Source: Methanofastidiosum sp. (GTDB lineage: Archaea > Methanobacteriota_B > Thermococci > Methanofastidiosales > Methanofastidiosaceae). Taken from it: a DNA stretch of 64,000 nt. Position 1 is the stretch's first letter. The number at the start of each line of letters is the position of its first letter. The position numbers and the translations under genes were made by a program. Below the pieces are notes generated by a model, which had not been told where the DNA came from, made no database searches, and was given only the letters and a program-made list of their open reading frames with translations. Below are positions 24,694-33,405 of this stretch, in pieces. The stretch spans positions 62,001 to 126,000 of the forward strand of contig JABLXD010000001.1 of assembly GCA_013178285.1 (NCBI GenBank). Direction: 5' to 3'.

Positions 24694-25212
24694 TTAAGGA
24701 ACTACAGTCACCTTGCATGGAGCATACTTTGCCACGTCTTCTGCAACATGACCCATTGTAAGTCTCTTTAATCCTGTAAGCCCAGTTTTACCTACGATTA
24801 TGTGATTGCAGCACTTTTCATCTTCTGCAGTTTGGATAATAGTGTCGACAACTCTTCCGAGTTTCATCATTTTCTTTACTTTTACTCCCTGTTTTTCTGC
24901 ATACTTTGCCATCTCATCGAGCATCTTCTTGCCTCTCTTGCATACTGGGTCCTCCATCATGCAACTTAGTTGCTCTTCAAAGAATGGAGAATATCTCTTT
25001 ATGTCATCTGTTCCTTTGATCTTATCTTCCCACTCTGGGAGGTATTTATCCATAGCTTCAAATGATAATTTCATTTTATCTGCATCAATTACATGGAGCA
25101 GCATGATGCTTGCTCCAGTCTTACCTGCCACCCATGCGGCATATTCTATTGCTTTTTCTGAAGCTTTGGATCCATCCACAGGGACTAGAATCCCTTTTAT
25201 TAATTCAGCCAT
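24694..25212 (-). CDS. Universal stress protein (UspA family)
   Basis: 172 residues with the Usp fold: KGILVPVDGSKASEKAIEYAAW at the N-terminus and the terminal ATP-binding signature IIVGKTGLTGLKRLTMGHVAEDVAKYAPCKVTVV (G-2x-G-9x-G-S/T type, with one change). An inserted helical segment of about 30 residues with two cysteines (about 75-105) is longer than usual. Monocistronic, with a TATA-like region about 30 bp upstream of its ATG. Role is stress response, target unknown. Confidence 0.9.
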   Translation of the reverse strand: MAELIKGILVPVDGSKASEKAIEYAAWVAGKTGASIMLLHVIDADKMKLSFEAMDKYLPEWEDKIKGTDDIKRYSPFFEEQLSCMMEDPVCKRGKKMLDEMAKYAEKQGVKVKKMMKLGRVVDTIIQTAEDEKCCNHIIVGKTGLTGLKRLTMGHVAEDVAKYAPCKVTVVP

Positions 25213-25520
25213 TTTCTCACCACATACTATTGAATATTAAGATATTTAAGTGTTTCGAATTTTAATAATTTAACAAATATTCAATATTTTTGATTAATGA
25301 TTTAAAAAAAATATTATATATATTAAGTATAATTAAGAAATTGTTATTGATAGATTTTTAATCTAAAGATTTAGTACCAAACAGTATTCTGGTAACCGGT
25401 TTGGAAACTCCATGAGAAAGAAAGGGGTACAAAAAAAGGGCAAATTTTATCAGTAAATGAAAAACTAAAAGGTTAAAAGTAGCAGTTATTTATTCTTTAT
25501 CAGTCATAACGGTGATTATT
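25213..25520. other. Gene-free spacer
   Basis: This holds the promoter regions for uspA and the secreted-protein gene and an AT-rich middle (ATATATTAAGTATAATTAAG near 25316). The short dyad CCAAAC (about 25378) and GTTTGG (about 25400), flanking AACCGG, is too short to name. No small open frame or RNA gene is convincing. Confidence 0.4.
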
Positions 25521-25913
25521 GTGAAGAAAATATTTTCTATATTAATGGGATTGTTGCTACTAGGGAGCTCATTTGGAATAGTTTCTGTAATGGCCGAGGA
25601 GATTACTTGTTATGGGAAAGCGGGGGACACATTAACGGCATGGATCTATTACGAAGATACAGAATGCAGAACCTTTGAGATAACAAACACGGGGACATCT
25701 CAAATGGTGTTGATCTCTGGACCAGTATGTTTTGAAGAAGTGATTGGGGAGAAAACATACAAAGTTACAGAGTATGTTTACTATGTTAGGAATGCAGGGA
25801 CCCTGAATATTGCAGTTGATGGAGATCCTGATAGGCTTGAGTGCAATATTTTCCCAAGGCCATATCCAATGAAGAAATACATGGACATAGTTGGATTTGG
25901 GCAGAAAAAATAA
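25521..25913 (+). CDS. Secreted protein of unknown function
   Basis: I use the GTG at 25521, five bases after GGTGA; a GTG at 25512 would overlap that site. The about 130-residue chain has a signal peptide (KKIFSILMGLLLLGSSFGIVSVMA) and then a beta-rich domain with three to four cysteines (ITCYGKAG, DTECRTFEI, GPVCFEE, LECNIFPRP), likely disulphide-bonded. It resembles an Ig-like extracellular fold (TAWIYYEDTE, FEITNTGTSQMVLIS). No family recognised. Confidence 0.7.
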   Translation: MKKIFSILMGLLLLGSSFGIVSVMAEEITCYGKAGDTLTAWIYYEDTECRTFEITNTGTSQMVLISGPVCFEEVIGEKTYKVTEYVYYVRNAGTLNIAVDGDPDRLECNIFPRPYPMKKYMDIVGFGQKK

Positions 25914-26012
25914 ATTATTTTTAATTTTTACATAGGCCCTGAAAATTAAGACCAGTCTTTCTATAAATTTAAATAGTAGGGATTACAACTTGCTATTAGT
26001 ACGGTGGCTCAA

Positions 26013-26678
26013 ATGGAAAAAATCTGTATGCACTGCGGGGCAATCAATAACTATGAAAGTATATACTGCTCCAGCTGCAACAGGGTCTTCTCCGACTCAG
26101 ATATGCGCTACCTTTTCATTGACACTGAAACAAGCGGCCTTCCAAGAAGGAGATACGCCCCATATACAGACACCACAAACTGGCCAAGGCTTGTCCAGAT
26201 AGCCTGGATACTATGCGACCAGAACGGTAATGTGCTATCAGAGGAAGAGTATATAATAAAACCTGAAGGTTTTGTAATCCCTTTTGATGCCCAGAATATC
26301 CACGGGATATCAAATGAGAAGGCAGTTTCAATGGGAAAAGATCTAGGGCATGTTCTTAGTAGATTCTCTGAAGCGATAGATAGATCAACCCATCTAGTCG
26401 CCCACAATCTAGAGTTTGACTTTAACGTCATAGGGGCAGAGTTTGTTAGAAAAGGGATTCAAAATAGACTGACATACCTCAATAGGTTCTGCACGATGCA
26501 GGGGACAACGGAGTACTGCCAGATACCGGGCGGCCCATACGATTTCAAGTGGCCGAGTTTATTTGAGCTTTACTACACGCTTTTCAGCACTCCTTTTGAA
26601 GAAAAGCATGATGCCTTGTATGATGTAAAGATCTGCAAGGACTGCTTCTTTGAACTTATTAAGAGAGGCATAATCTAA
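26013..26678 (+). CDS. DEDDh 3'-5' exonuclease with N-terminal zinc ribbon
   Basis: The ATG at 26013 sits after GGTGGC. The about 221-residue protein starts with a zinc ribbon (CMHCG...CSSC, residues about 5-26), then a DnaQ-type exonuclease with exo I FIDTETSG, exo II HNLEFDFN and exo III HDALYD, giving the DEDD plus His set for two-metal hydrolysis. It resembles the epsilon-type proofreading or oligonuclease family. The zinc ribbon probably aids nucleic acid binding. Monocistronic, with the next gene 56 bases downstream. Confidence 0.87.
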   Translation: MEKICMHCGAINNYESIYCSSCNRVFSDSDMRYLFIDTETSGLPRRRYAPYTDTTNWPRLVQIAWILCDQNGNVLSEEEYIIKPEGFVIPFDAQNIHGISNEKAVSMGKDLGHVLSRFSEAIDRSTHLVAHNLEFDFNVIGAEFVRKGIQNRLTYLNRFCTMQGTTEYCQIPGGPYDFKWPSLFELYYTLFSTPFEEKHDALYDVKICKDCFFELIKRGII

Positions 26679-26733
26679 AACCCTGCAACACTTTAAATAG
26701 GCTAAACTCTTTTTTCGATAAAGGAAGATAAAG

Positions 26734-27426
26734 ATGGAAGAAGATACATTTTATAGGATACCTTCAAAAAAAGAAGCGGAAAAACTTGAGAATACAAAGC
26801 CGGGGGACACTGTCACCTTTGGTGATCCAGAAGCGCCACACTTTGAACCTAGATGGCTAGCTCCAGATGAAACGCCCTTTGAAGCTAGGCTTTTTGACTG
26901 CAGGGAGTACGCGCTCCACATGATCTCCAATACCCTAGACAAGAAGGTCTTAGAGAAGTACATCGAAATGCAGTCCTCTGATGGCAGGCAGTATATACAG
27001 AACAATTTTCAGGATGGCGTCAGGATAAAGTGCAACGTTGACTTTCCTTTCCCAGATGTTGATCTCCCCGAAGGCATTCTATTCAGGTCTGAGATGATGG
27101 AAGAGAAGTGGAACATCTATAAGTTTGAAAATCAGATGTACTTTGTCAGGAGCTGGACGGGGGAGCTAAGATACGTCACAGATTATGAAAAGACAGAAGA
27201 GGGCTTTGTGATAAAGGAAATTGCAATGGACAGGGAAACATTCGATGAAGATAAGATCAGTTTTTATGTGAATGAAGTCCACTTCCTTCTGATAAGCCAC
27301 GCTTTAGGGTATTTGATACCGCACCCTCTACCGCCTGACATTGAAGATTCCCCAGACTCGATACTGAAGTTCTCGTTTTCTGAGTTTGGAAACAGGGGAT
27401 ACTTTGGGTATTTTTCAGTAAAGTGA
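26734..27426 (+). CDS. Hypothetical protein, 230 residues
   Basis: Soluble, acidic and mixed alpha/beta. Recognisable only as stretches: an N-terminal PSKKEAEKLENTKPGDTVTF, a YFVRSWTGELRYVTDY strand pair, and a C-terminal NEVHFLLISHALGYLIPHPLP helix. No signal peptide or catalytic motif stands out. A TATA-like CTTTAAATAG lies about 30 bp upstream and GGAAGAT precedes the ATG. It sits between the exonuclease and a DUF6508 gene. Function unknown. Confidence 0.6.
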   Translation: MEEDTFYRIPSKKEAEKLENTKPGDTVTFGDPEAPHFEPRWLAPDETPFEARLFDCREYALHMISNTLDKKVLEKYIEMQSSDGRQYIQNNFQDGVRIKCNVDFPFPDVDLPEGILFRSEMMEEKWNIYKFENQMYFVRSWTGELRYVTDYEKTEEGFVIKEIAMDRETFDEDKISFYVNEVHFLLISHALGYLIPHPLPPDIEDSPDSILKFSFSEFGNRGYFGYFSVK

Positions 27427-27522
27427 ATTTAATCTATTTAAAATATATTTTTCTATATTCCCTCCAGTTATTATCCAAAGCAAAATATTATATACTATTC
27501 TCTCAAATTTTAAATGATTCAA

Positions 27523-27984
27523 ATGGCTGATGAATCGGTACTCCCAACGATGGAGCAGCTCAAAAGGATTATAGAATACCTTCCGTATTTTGAGGACAGT
27601 AAAAATAGGTTCTTTGAGTATGTGCCTATAAAGGAAGTTAGTTCTGGTGTGACTCGCCTTCCTTACTATATCTATTCTGAAAAGGTTAGTGAGTTCATAA
27701 AGTGCCTTGAAGACCACAAGTTCCTGATAGCTCCGTATGACCACAAATGCGTCAGGAAGTATTTTGGCCTTATCAAGGGAGAGGTGGATTCACCTGACCT
27801 AAGCATCCTCGATATCAGGAATATCTTCTCCTTTGTTTTAAGTGCAGATGGATTCTGTGAGGGTCAGATAGCAAGGGCGATTGAGAAAGGCATCTTTCTA
27901 ATGATGCTCCAGAGACTGAAAGGCATAACAGAAGAAATACAAATTCCCTCGGATCAATCATTAAAATGGACACACATTCTCTGA
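27523..27984 (+). CDS. DUF6508-type protein
   Basis: About 153 residues with the DUF6508 pattern: MEQLKRIIEYLPYFED, YYIYSEKVSEFIKCLEDHKFL, then FSFVLSADGFCEGQIARAIEKGIFLMMLQRLKGI. The family is small, cytoplasmic and of unknown function. A TATA-like TTATATAC (27488-27495) places transcription start near 27517, so the ATG at 27523 gives an almost leaderless mRNA; an ATG at 27514 is possible. Confidence 0.72.
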   Translation: MADESVLPTMEQLKRIIEYLPYFEDSKNRFFEYVPIKEVSSGVTRLPYYIYSEKVSEFIKCLEDHKFLIAPYDHKCVRKYFGLIKGEVDSPDLSILDIRNIFSFVLSADGFCEGQIARAIEKGIFLMMLQRLKGITEEIQIPSDQSLKWTHIL

Positions 27985-28054
27985 TACAAGGCCCAGATGA
28001 CTATCATCTCATAAACTCCCCGGTTTATATCTGGGCCTTTATATCAAAAAGTAT

Positions 28055-28552
28055 TTATGGTTTCCATATTTTAAAGGAAGTTAGCTTTTCAAAATCTTTA
28101 TCGTTAGTTGCAATATTTGTAATTTTGTATTCCTTACAAGTGGCTGCATGTATTGCGTCAGAAAATAATAGTTTAGAAGAAAAAGACAATGCAATCTGTA
28201 GTGTTTCAGGAGAAATATTTGCTATTTTCAAATTATTAAAAGCCATGATATCTTCAATTGTTTTTCTAGGTGTATCCATTTCTTGTAAGACGCCAGAATT
28301 ATTTTTTATGTAACTTGGAACATCGAGAGGGGGTATATCGTACTTTTCTGATATTTCCATAATAAGTATCTTGTGATAGATTTCATCCAATACTATTCCG
28401 TTTATTATTCCGTTTATCTCCATTTTCATAAGTTTAAAAAGAAAATTTTTAGAGTTTTCCTTTAGTGGGTGAGAGTGGGAGTTTGAATAAATAAAAATAT
28501 TTGAATCAATAAAAATTTCTCCAGAAGTAAAATTTTCTAATCTTTGAAACAT
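28055..28552 (-). CDS. PIN-domain toxin (VapC-like)
   Basis: The 165-residue protein opens after a short leader with EIFIDSNIFIY, the first Asp of a PIN nuclease, followed by the conserved LDEIYHKILI and later acidic sites (LLFSDAIHAAT and NIATNDKDFEKL), giving the three to four Asp/Glu residues for Mg2+-dependent RNA cleavage. It overlaps the upstream DUF104 antitoxin by one base (TAATG), the standard arrangement. Confidence 0.88.
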   Translation of the reverse strand: MFQRLENFTSGEIFIDSNIFIYSNSHSHPLKENSKNFLFKLMKMEINGIINGIVLDEIYHKILIMEISEKYDIPPLDVPSYIKNNSGVLQEMDTPRKTIEDIMAFNNLKIANISPETLQIALSFSSKLLFSDAIHAATCKEYKITNIATNDKDFEKLTSFKIWKP

Positions 28553-28767
28553 TAATCCACCAAAAGATCTATGTCTAGATCTACGACTTCGTCAATAATT
28601 TTATTGGAGGCATTTATAGTTTGTCTAAAAAGTTCCTTATTTTTTGTTTTATAAGAAGGGTTTTTAATCTCTAAAATAACTTCCCCGTCTTCAATCCCTA
28701 GTTTAGAGATATCTTCAAGCGGTTTTAGTACCCCTTTTTCTACTTTTGCATGAACAATTATTGACAT
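28552..28767 (-). CDS. DUF104 (AF2212-like) antitoxin
   Basis: The 71-residue product begins MSIIVHAKVEKGVLKPLEDISKL, a DUF104 signature, followed by a beta strand (DGEVILEI) and an acidic helix. DUF104 proteins in archaea are paired with PIN toxins, as here, and act as antitoxin and often as autorepressor. The stop overlaps the toxin start. Confidence 0.85.
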   Translation of the reverse strand: MSIIVHAKVEKGVLKPLEDISKLGIEDGEVILEIKNPSYKTKNKELFRQTINASNKIIDEVVDLDIDLLVD

Positions 28768-28867
28768 ATGAACTTACTATTCAATTTAATATAAATAGTT
28801 TATGTATCTATTTTCAAAATTAATGTTAAAAAGGATTAGATCTTATCTAGATAATTTCACCCCCAAT

Positions 28868-28928
28868 ATGTAATATATTTTTGACAAAATCGAAACCTTT
28901 ATAAATAAAATGTAATATATTTTTTACA
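28868..28928 (+). promoter_or_regulatory. Operators and promoter of the membrane/XRE operon
   Basis: Two 19-bp near-identical direct repeats (ATGTAATATATTTTT then GACA at 28868-28886 and TACA at 28910-28928) lie 42 bp apart centre to centre, i.e. four helical turns. Each is partly palindromic (TGTAA...TTACA). Between them is CCTTTATAAATA (28897-28908), a TFB-site/TATA pair; transcription would start near the second copy. Bound repressor would block it. The likely ligand is the XRE protein encoded third in this operon. Confidence 0.65.
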
Positions 28929-28945
28929 TTGCGGAGGTATTTGAA

Positions 28946-29377
28946 ATGATAATAGCAAAACCTGAATGGTTTACAAGAAGAAAGTACGGCGGATGGGGAC
29001 TTGGCATAAGGACATGGCAGGGGGCAGTCTACCTTGCAGCCATGTTTATCGCTCTTATAGTCCTGCTACAGATTGCGGGTGATTCTGTAGAAACAAAGCT
29101 AGTGGTAACAGGCATATGGATGCTCTTCCTTTTAGTCGATGTCTTTGACGTTATGTGGAAACTAAAGAAGGATGAAAGGGAGAGGATACATGAGGCAATA
29201 GCAGAAAGAAATGCAGCATGGGGCATGATGGTAGTCATCACTCTTGGTATTTTCGTAGAGATTATGTACAATGTCATGAACAATAGGATCTATGTCAATC
29301 CATTTTTAGCTGGGGCTTTGGCAGTTGGTGTTATAATAAAGTCTGTTACAAACTATAAACTAGAGAGGGAAAACTAG
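28946..29377 (+). CDS. Four-helix membrane protein of a DUF2178-like operon
   Basis: The 143-residue protein has transmembrane helices at about 26-45, 52-70, 90-110 and 118-135, with a charged cytoplasmic loop WKLKKDERERIHEAIAERN of the kind seen in DUF2178 proteins. The ATG follows GGAGGT (28933-28938). It is the first gene of a three-gene operon with a second such membrane protein and an XRE regulator. Proteins so arranged are thought to sense envelope state, but the function is not established. Confidence 0.75.
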   Translation: MIIAKPEWFTRRKYGGWGLGIRTWQGAVYLAAMFIALIVLLQIAGDSVETKLVVTGIWMLFLLVDVFDVMWKLKKDERERIHEAIAERNAAWGMMVVITLGIFVEIMYNVMNNRIYVNPFLAGALAVGVIIKSVTNYKLEREN

Positions 29378-29389
29378 GGGTAAGAAAAA

Positions 29390-29803
29390 ATGACAAGCAA
29401 AAAAGTTGTTACTAAGAAAGGTATGATTTACAGAGTCATATTCATAGCCATTTTGATGGTCCTTGGTATCACATTAAATCTCTATAACATTGGCTCAAAT
29501 GAGTTCTTTGGTCAGTCGACTGTGGGGAACTACCTCATCTACATCGGGTTTGTCATGATACTCGTGACATCAATAAGTTACTTTAAGAAGAGAGAAAAGA
29601 TAATCGATGAAAGGATAGAGATGTTAAGGTATAAGGCCGGGACAATGACCTTTATGTTCTTTATCTTCGTTGCTTTTGTCATAATAATCCTTGATGGGAT
29701 ACAGCCGATTACGATGAGATACTCTCTATTCATAAGCTACATGGTGTGCGCAATACTAGTCTTCTATGTCATAGCATACAAGGTCTTAGAAAGGAAGTAT
29801 TAA
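29390..29803 (+). CDS. Membrane protein, DUF2178-like paralogue
   Basis: The 137-residue protein has a basic N-terminus, four transmembrane helices (about 13-33, 45-62, 85-103, 112-130) and the loop [21 protein letters not shown] between helices 2 and 3, similar to its neighbour. It starts 12 bases after the previous stop and is followed by the regulator gene. The pair probably forms one complex. Confidence 0.75.
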   Translation: MTSKKVVTKKGMIYRVIFIAILMVLGITLNLYNIGSNEFFGQSTVGNYLIYIGFVMILVTSISYFKKREKIIDERIEMLRYKAGTMTFMFFIFVAFVIIILDGIQPITMRYSLFISYMVCAILVFYVIAYKVLERKY

Positions 29804-29820
29804 TTGATAATGAGGACTAT

Positions 29821-30015
29821 ATGAAAACAAGGATAAGAGAGTACAGAAAAGAACAGAAGGTTACCCAAGAAGACCTTGCAGCTATGGTAGAGGTCACAAG
29901 GCAGACCATAAATTCTTTAGAGCAGGGGAGGTACAATCCTTCCCTGGAACTTGCATATAAGATCACTAAAGCTCTGAAAAAAGATAAGATAGAAGATGTT
30001 TTCATAATGGAATAG
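29821..30015 (+). CDS. XRE-family helix-turn-helix repressor
   Basis: I start at the ATG 29821 after TGAGGA; longer in-frame starts fall inside the preceding gene. The 64-residue protein is one [23 protein letters not shown], then [26 protein letters not shown], which is the YozG/DUF2178-linked Cro-like type. It likely represses its own operon through the two repeats at 28868 and 28910. Confidence 0.88.
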   Translation: MKTRIREYRKEQKVTQEDLAAMVEVTRQTINSLEQGRYNPSLELAYKITKALKKDKIEDVFIME

Positions 30016-30121
30016 GTCTAATTAGTTAATTATTGTATAGATAGCCGTATTTACTGTTAATTCAACTTTTAATTATTTGAAAAGATTTAAATTGTCAAAA
30101 GTAACTTTAATATTAGATAAT

Positions 30122-30349
30122 ATGATACTCGCAAAATTTGAGATTTACTACGATGAAGATTATTGGTGTGCACGTGGTATAGGGGAGGATATTTTCACAC
30201 AAGGAAAAACTCTTGACGAATTAATGAATAATCTTAAAGAAGCATGTGAATTACACTTTGAAGAAGAAATTGAAAAAGGAGAAGAAGTAAGAGTTCTATC
30301 TATCTCAGAATTAGAGGTGGCAACTGGTGTAAAAACAGCCGGTTGTTAA
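30122..30349 (+). CDS. HicB-like antitoxin
   Basis: The product (MILAKFEIYYDEDYWCARGIG) has the partial RNase H-like HicB fold with the motif FTQGKTLDELMNNLKEACELHFEEE. A TATA-like GATTTAAATT sits at about 30085, so an upstream TTG start at 30077 would lie inside the promoter; the ATG at 30122 is preferred. It precedes and overlaps a HicA-like frame, the reverse of the usual hicAB order. Confidence 0.75.
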   Translation: MILAKFEIYYDEDYWCARGIGEDIFTQGKTLDELMNNLKEACELHFEEEIEKGEEVRVLSISELEVATGVKTAGC

Positions 30350-30575
30350 TTCAAAGTCCCTTATAAGATTACTAAATAATCTTGGATATGAAGTCGTTCG
30401 CCAAAAAGGTAGCCATATTAGATTAAAAAAAGTAAGCGAAAAAGGGATTCATAAAATAACAGTTCCAAATCATGAAGAAATAGCAAAGGGAACCCTAAAC
30501 GATATAATAACTAAAATATCCATCTGGAATGATATACCTAAAAATGAATTAATAATAATGCTAAAAGAAAAATAA
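30333..30575 (+). pseudogene. HicA-like toxin frame without a usable start codon
   Basis: The frame reads KQPVVNSKSLIRLLNNLGYE, then VVRQKGSHIRLKKVSEKGIHKITVPNHEE, the complete dsRBD-like HicA with its catalytic GSH (His) motif. But no ATG, GTG or TTG precedes the conserved PVV start. An in-frame GTG at 30327-30329 is followed at once by TAA (30330-30332). A change of that codon to AAA would restore a normal MKKQPVV start. It may therefore be an inactivated toxin, translated from a rare start, or a sequence error. Confidence 0.65.
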
Positions 30576-30619
30576 TTAATTAACTTCTAAATTGTGGTAG
30601 GTACTTCCAGCATTTTATT

Positions 30620-31081
30620 CTAATCCATAAACTGATCCAAGGTCTTATCGATACTCCTTTCATCAACTATGTGCTCTATCCCTATATCATAATTATTTTC
30701 TAGGATTATTTTCTCTAAATCCTCTGACACAAATCTCCTGTGGCAGTTATTATAATCCTTTTCAGCGCACATAAGTGCAACTGTCTTTTTATTAGAGATA
30801 ATCTCTCCCAAAAGTTCATGCAAAGCTTGACTGTATCTTTCTGATATTCTATACTGACTAAATCCTTCGGCGGGCATCCCTCCAAGTTTATCCCCTTTAT
30901 AGGCATATTCTATGCCGTTATCAATTAGCTTTCTAGAAATATTTTCTTTGTTATAGTCCGGGACATATTTACTGAAAGGAAATGTCCTTATATCTATCAA
31001 GACTTCCACATCAAACCTCTTCAATATAGAAATAAAATCTGTTATCTTCCTGTTGCTGTGGCCTATCGTATAGATTATCAT
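30620..31081 (-). CDS. DUF488 family protein
   Basis: 153 residues with the DUF488 marks: IYTIGHSNRKITDFI, VLIDIRTFPFSKYVPDYNK, and the MCAEKDYNNCHRR block (C-x-E-x6-CHR). The family is widespread and uncharacterised; the Cys/His set suggests a redox or nucleotide-related role. It is 5 bases from the RNase J-like gene on the same strand, so probably cotranscribed. Confidence 0.88.
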   Translation of the reverse strand: MIIYTIGHSNRKITDFISILKRFDVEVLIDIRTFPFSKYVPDYNKENISRKLIDNGIEYAYKGDKLGGMPAEGFSQYRISERYSQALHELLGEIISNKKTVALMCAEKDYNNCHRRFVSEDLEKIILENNYDIGIEHIVDERSIDKTLDQFMD

Positions 31082-31086
31082 GAATT

Positions 31087-32487
31087 TCAGCTTTTCTTGA
31101 AAAGCTTTGGATGCTCGGTGTGGACAGGGATTAGATTTTCTGGAGCGATCCTCTTTATCATGTCCCTTATCTCTGGTCCAGACGCATGACCTGAGGCGTG
31201 TGCAGAAACTTGGGAAATATTGAAGTGCTTTAACCAGTTCTGTTTTCTCTGCTCATCTAGCTCCATGTCATCATTAAAGGGCTCACAGCTTGACTTTATC
31301 CAGAGCGCATTTTTTGGCCTTATATCAATCAGCTGCCCCATTGACCATAGATTCATTGATAGTACAAAGCTATCCTCATTATTCTTTAGATCTTTGAAAG
31401 TGACTGAGTTTTCAAGATCTAAAAAATCCCTTTCCCACTTGTCATAGTCCTGCTCAACTTGCCCCCAGTTAAAATTGTCCTTTGTAATTAGTCCCCACTT
31501 TTTCCTCGGAACAAGTACCTTAACATCGCTAAGGCTGAAAGGGCTTAGCTCCCCCATCAGATTAATCAGGTAGGCAAGCTTTAGGCCAACGACAAACTCT
31601 CTTCCATTTTCTCTTGTTGAATCGAAGATGCTCTTTGCACGGTAAAGGTCCCTTATAGGATGCTCTATCAAGACAAGACCCTTCGCATCTGAGATTGCAG
31701 CAGATATGTCTTTTTTTACACCTTCCTCACTGTCTATCCTATCGCTATTAATCCTTGTACCTTCTGAGATCATCCATCTTGGGCTTTCTGCCTTTGCCCT
31801 TGAAACAAACTCCTTGCTCTGCTCTTCCACATACCCGTGGAATCTTATGTCGCCGGTATAAACTAAATTACCTTCATCAGAATAGATTATGAAACCGCAT
31901 GCCCCGGGGAGGGAATGGTCAACAGGTAGCATCTCAACTTCTAGAGATCCAATCCTGTATCGTTCATATGGCTTCATCAGAACATACTCTCTATTGTGGA
32001 CAAAATTTTGCTTTTTTCTATCGACCCTGCTAAGGCCTCCGCTTTTATTCTCATAGAATTCAAAGGACTCTAGATACGTCACAAGGTCTGAAAATCCCGA
32101 TGCGCCTGTAGTTTCAAGCGCTTCAAGGATCAGTTTAGATTCCCTTGTGCAAAATATTGGTATTTCTTTTCTTAAGAAATGTATGTACTGGGCATGGTCT
32201 GCATGGGCATGGCTCAAAAGCACTGCATCGACTTCTCTCTTTTCAGGGGGCAACTCCATGTGCTTTAGGTAGTCTTCCCTGTAGATCCCTTTTATCTCGG
32301 GGAGGAGGCCAAACTCAAAAAAATCTGTGAGGCACCCACACTTTCTAGGCTGGATAAACTCAGAAAAATACTTCCCACTCTCGCCAAAGCTCATCCCAAA
32401 GTCCAGGAAAATTCTAGTGCCTTTGTGCTCCAAAAGTATCTTGTTTCCGCCAATCTCGTTCTTTCCGCCAAATATCTTAATATCCAT
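31087..32487 (-). CDS. RNase J-type metallo-beta-lactamase/beta-CASP ribonuclease
   Basis: 466 residues with the full zinc set: HAHADH (93-98), the D at VYTGDIRFHG, then beta-CASP motifs ESPRWMISEGT and, near the end, SAHASGHASG and HTEHP. The layout matches archaeal aRNase J/CPSF-related proteins that degrade RNA 5'-3' or cleave precursors. The insertion between residues 110 and 190 is typical of this lineage. It is in a unit with the DUF488 gene. Confidence 0.85.
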   Translation of the reverse strand: MDIKIFGGKNEIGGNKILLEHKGTRIFLDFGMSFGESGKYFSEFIQPRKCGCLTDFFEFGLLPEIKGIYREDYLKHMELPPEKREVDAVLLSHAHADHAQYIHFLRKEIPIFCTRESKLILEALETTGASGFSDLVTYLESFEFYENKSGGLSRVDRKKQNFVHNREYVLMKPYERYRIGSLEVEMLPVDHSLPGACGFIIYSDEGNLVYTGDIRFHGYVEEQSKEFVSRAKAESPRWMISEGTRINSDRIDSEEGVKKDISAAISDAKGLVLIEHPIRDLYRAKSIFDSTRENGREFVVGLKLAYLINLMGELSPFSLSDVKVLVPRKKWGLITKDNFNWGQVEQDYDKWERDFLDLENSVTFKDLKNNEDSFVLSMNLWSMGQLIDIRPKNALWIKSSCEPFNDDMELDEQRKQNWLKHFNISQVSAHASGHASGPEIRDMIKRIAPENLIPVHTEHPKLFKKS

Positions 32488-32621
32488 GTTTTATTTTTAG
32501 AAAAGAACGTATATAATTTTAATCCTTATTTGCCAAGTTTCTTTTCCACGTTTTACTTATTTTTTTACATATTCCTAAATATAGGTAAAGCCATAATCAA
32601 ATTTAACAGGATTTGATAAAA

Positions 32622-32807
32622 ATGGCTGAAAAAGAAGTCCCCCTATGCGCCTACTGTAACTCCAACAGAGTAATACCTATTTTTTACGGCTACCCGACTT
32701 CAAAAGATTACCAAGAATATGAAAAGGGAAATCTCATATTTGGTCAAAGTATAACTCTAGGGCCAAAGTTCAACTGGCACTGCAAGAAGTGTGACAAAAG
32801 CTTCTAG
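32622..32807 (+). CDS. Small zinc-ribbon protein
   Basis: 61 residues (MAEKEVPLCAYCNSNRV) with CAYC and CKKC pairs about 42 residues apart and a loop GYPTSKDYQEYEKG, as in a single treble-clef or rubredoxin-like zinc ribbon. The ATG at 32622 is chosen over a TTG at 32613. No partner visible; likely a nucleic-acid or protein-binding module. Confidence 0.75.
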   Translation: MAEKEVPLCAYCNSNRVIPIFYGYPTSKDYQEYEKGNLIFGQSITLGPKFNWHCKKCDKSF

Positions 32808-32889
32808 ATCTCTTTTGCATAATTTTTTATATATGTAAGTTACCTTATAAATGGCCAATGCCTATCATTAGATATTGGAGGTAATTTTA

Positions 32890-33066
32890 ATGAAGGAAGA
32901 GACAGAATATATGTTGTTAAAGTTTATGACCGAAATTTTAAAGGAAATGAAGGCGATTAACAAAAATCTTGAAGCGATAAACGAAACTATCGAGGATGTC
33001 GGATTTATAGATTTCTACGATGACGATGAGGAAGAAGAGGCTCCTGAAGATCTAGAAGAAAACTAA
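32890..33066 (+). CDS. Small acidic helical protein
   Basis: 58 residues, MKEETEYMLLKFMTEILKEMKAINKNLEAINETIED then a strongly acidic tail (DDDEEEEAPEDLEEN). The start has a perfect GGAGGT (32877-32882) 7 bases upstream, which makes the gene credible. An amphipathic helix plus acidic tail fits a subunit that mimics nucleic acid or caps a partner. Family unknown. Confidence 0.65.
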   Translation: MKEETEYMLLKFMTEILKEMKAINKNLEAINETIEDVGFIDFYDDDEEEEAPEDLEEN

Positions 33067-33120
33067 TTTTCCTTTTAGATCCTAAATATATTTATTAAGG
33101 GAGTTATATACCCTAGTACA

Positions 33121-33405
33121 ATGGAGTGGTACTACACAGTTCTTATTGCCATCCTCGTGTTTTTTATAGTCTTGGCGGTTATAGTTTATGTCTTTAGGGA
33201 GCGATTATTTAACTGGGTCATGGCATCGATACTTGGACTATATATCGCATCCCCTATTGACCTCCTGCCTGACTTCATCCCTGTCGCAGGTTGGGGCGAT
33301 GACATTGCAGCATTTGTCCTGATGGTAGGATTTATTTATAGGGGCATAAAGATGATTAATAAGAACAAAGCAAAATCACGACCCAAAAGTGTTAGTTATG
33401 GATGA
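33121..33405 (+). CDS. DUF1232 membrane protein
   Basis: 94 residues, with one or two transmembrane helices (about 6-26 and the less hydrophobic 30-80) and the DUF1232 signature SPIDLLPDFIPVAGWGDDIAAF. Role unknown; widely found in bacteria and archaea. It overlaps the small membrane protein at 33398 by eight bases, so the two are coupled. Confidence 0.87.
   Translation: MEWYYTVLIAILVFFIVLAVIVYVFRERLFNWVMASILGLYIASPIDLLPDFIPVAGWGDDIAAFVLMVGFIYRGIKMINKNKAKSRPKSVSYG

Noticed and set aside
25378-25406. CCAAAC/GTTTGG dyad with AACCGG centre upstream of the secreted-protein gene
   Set aside because: Six-base arms over a 16-base loop are within chance in a spacer of this length.
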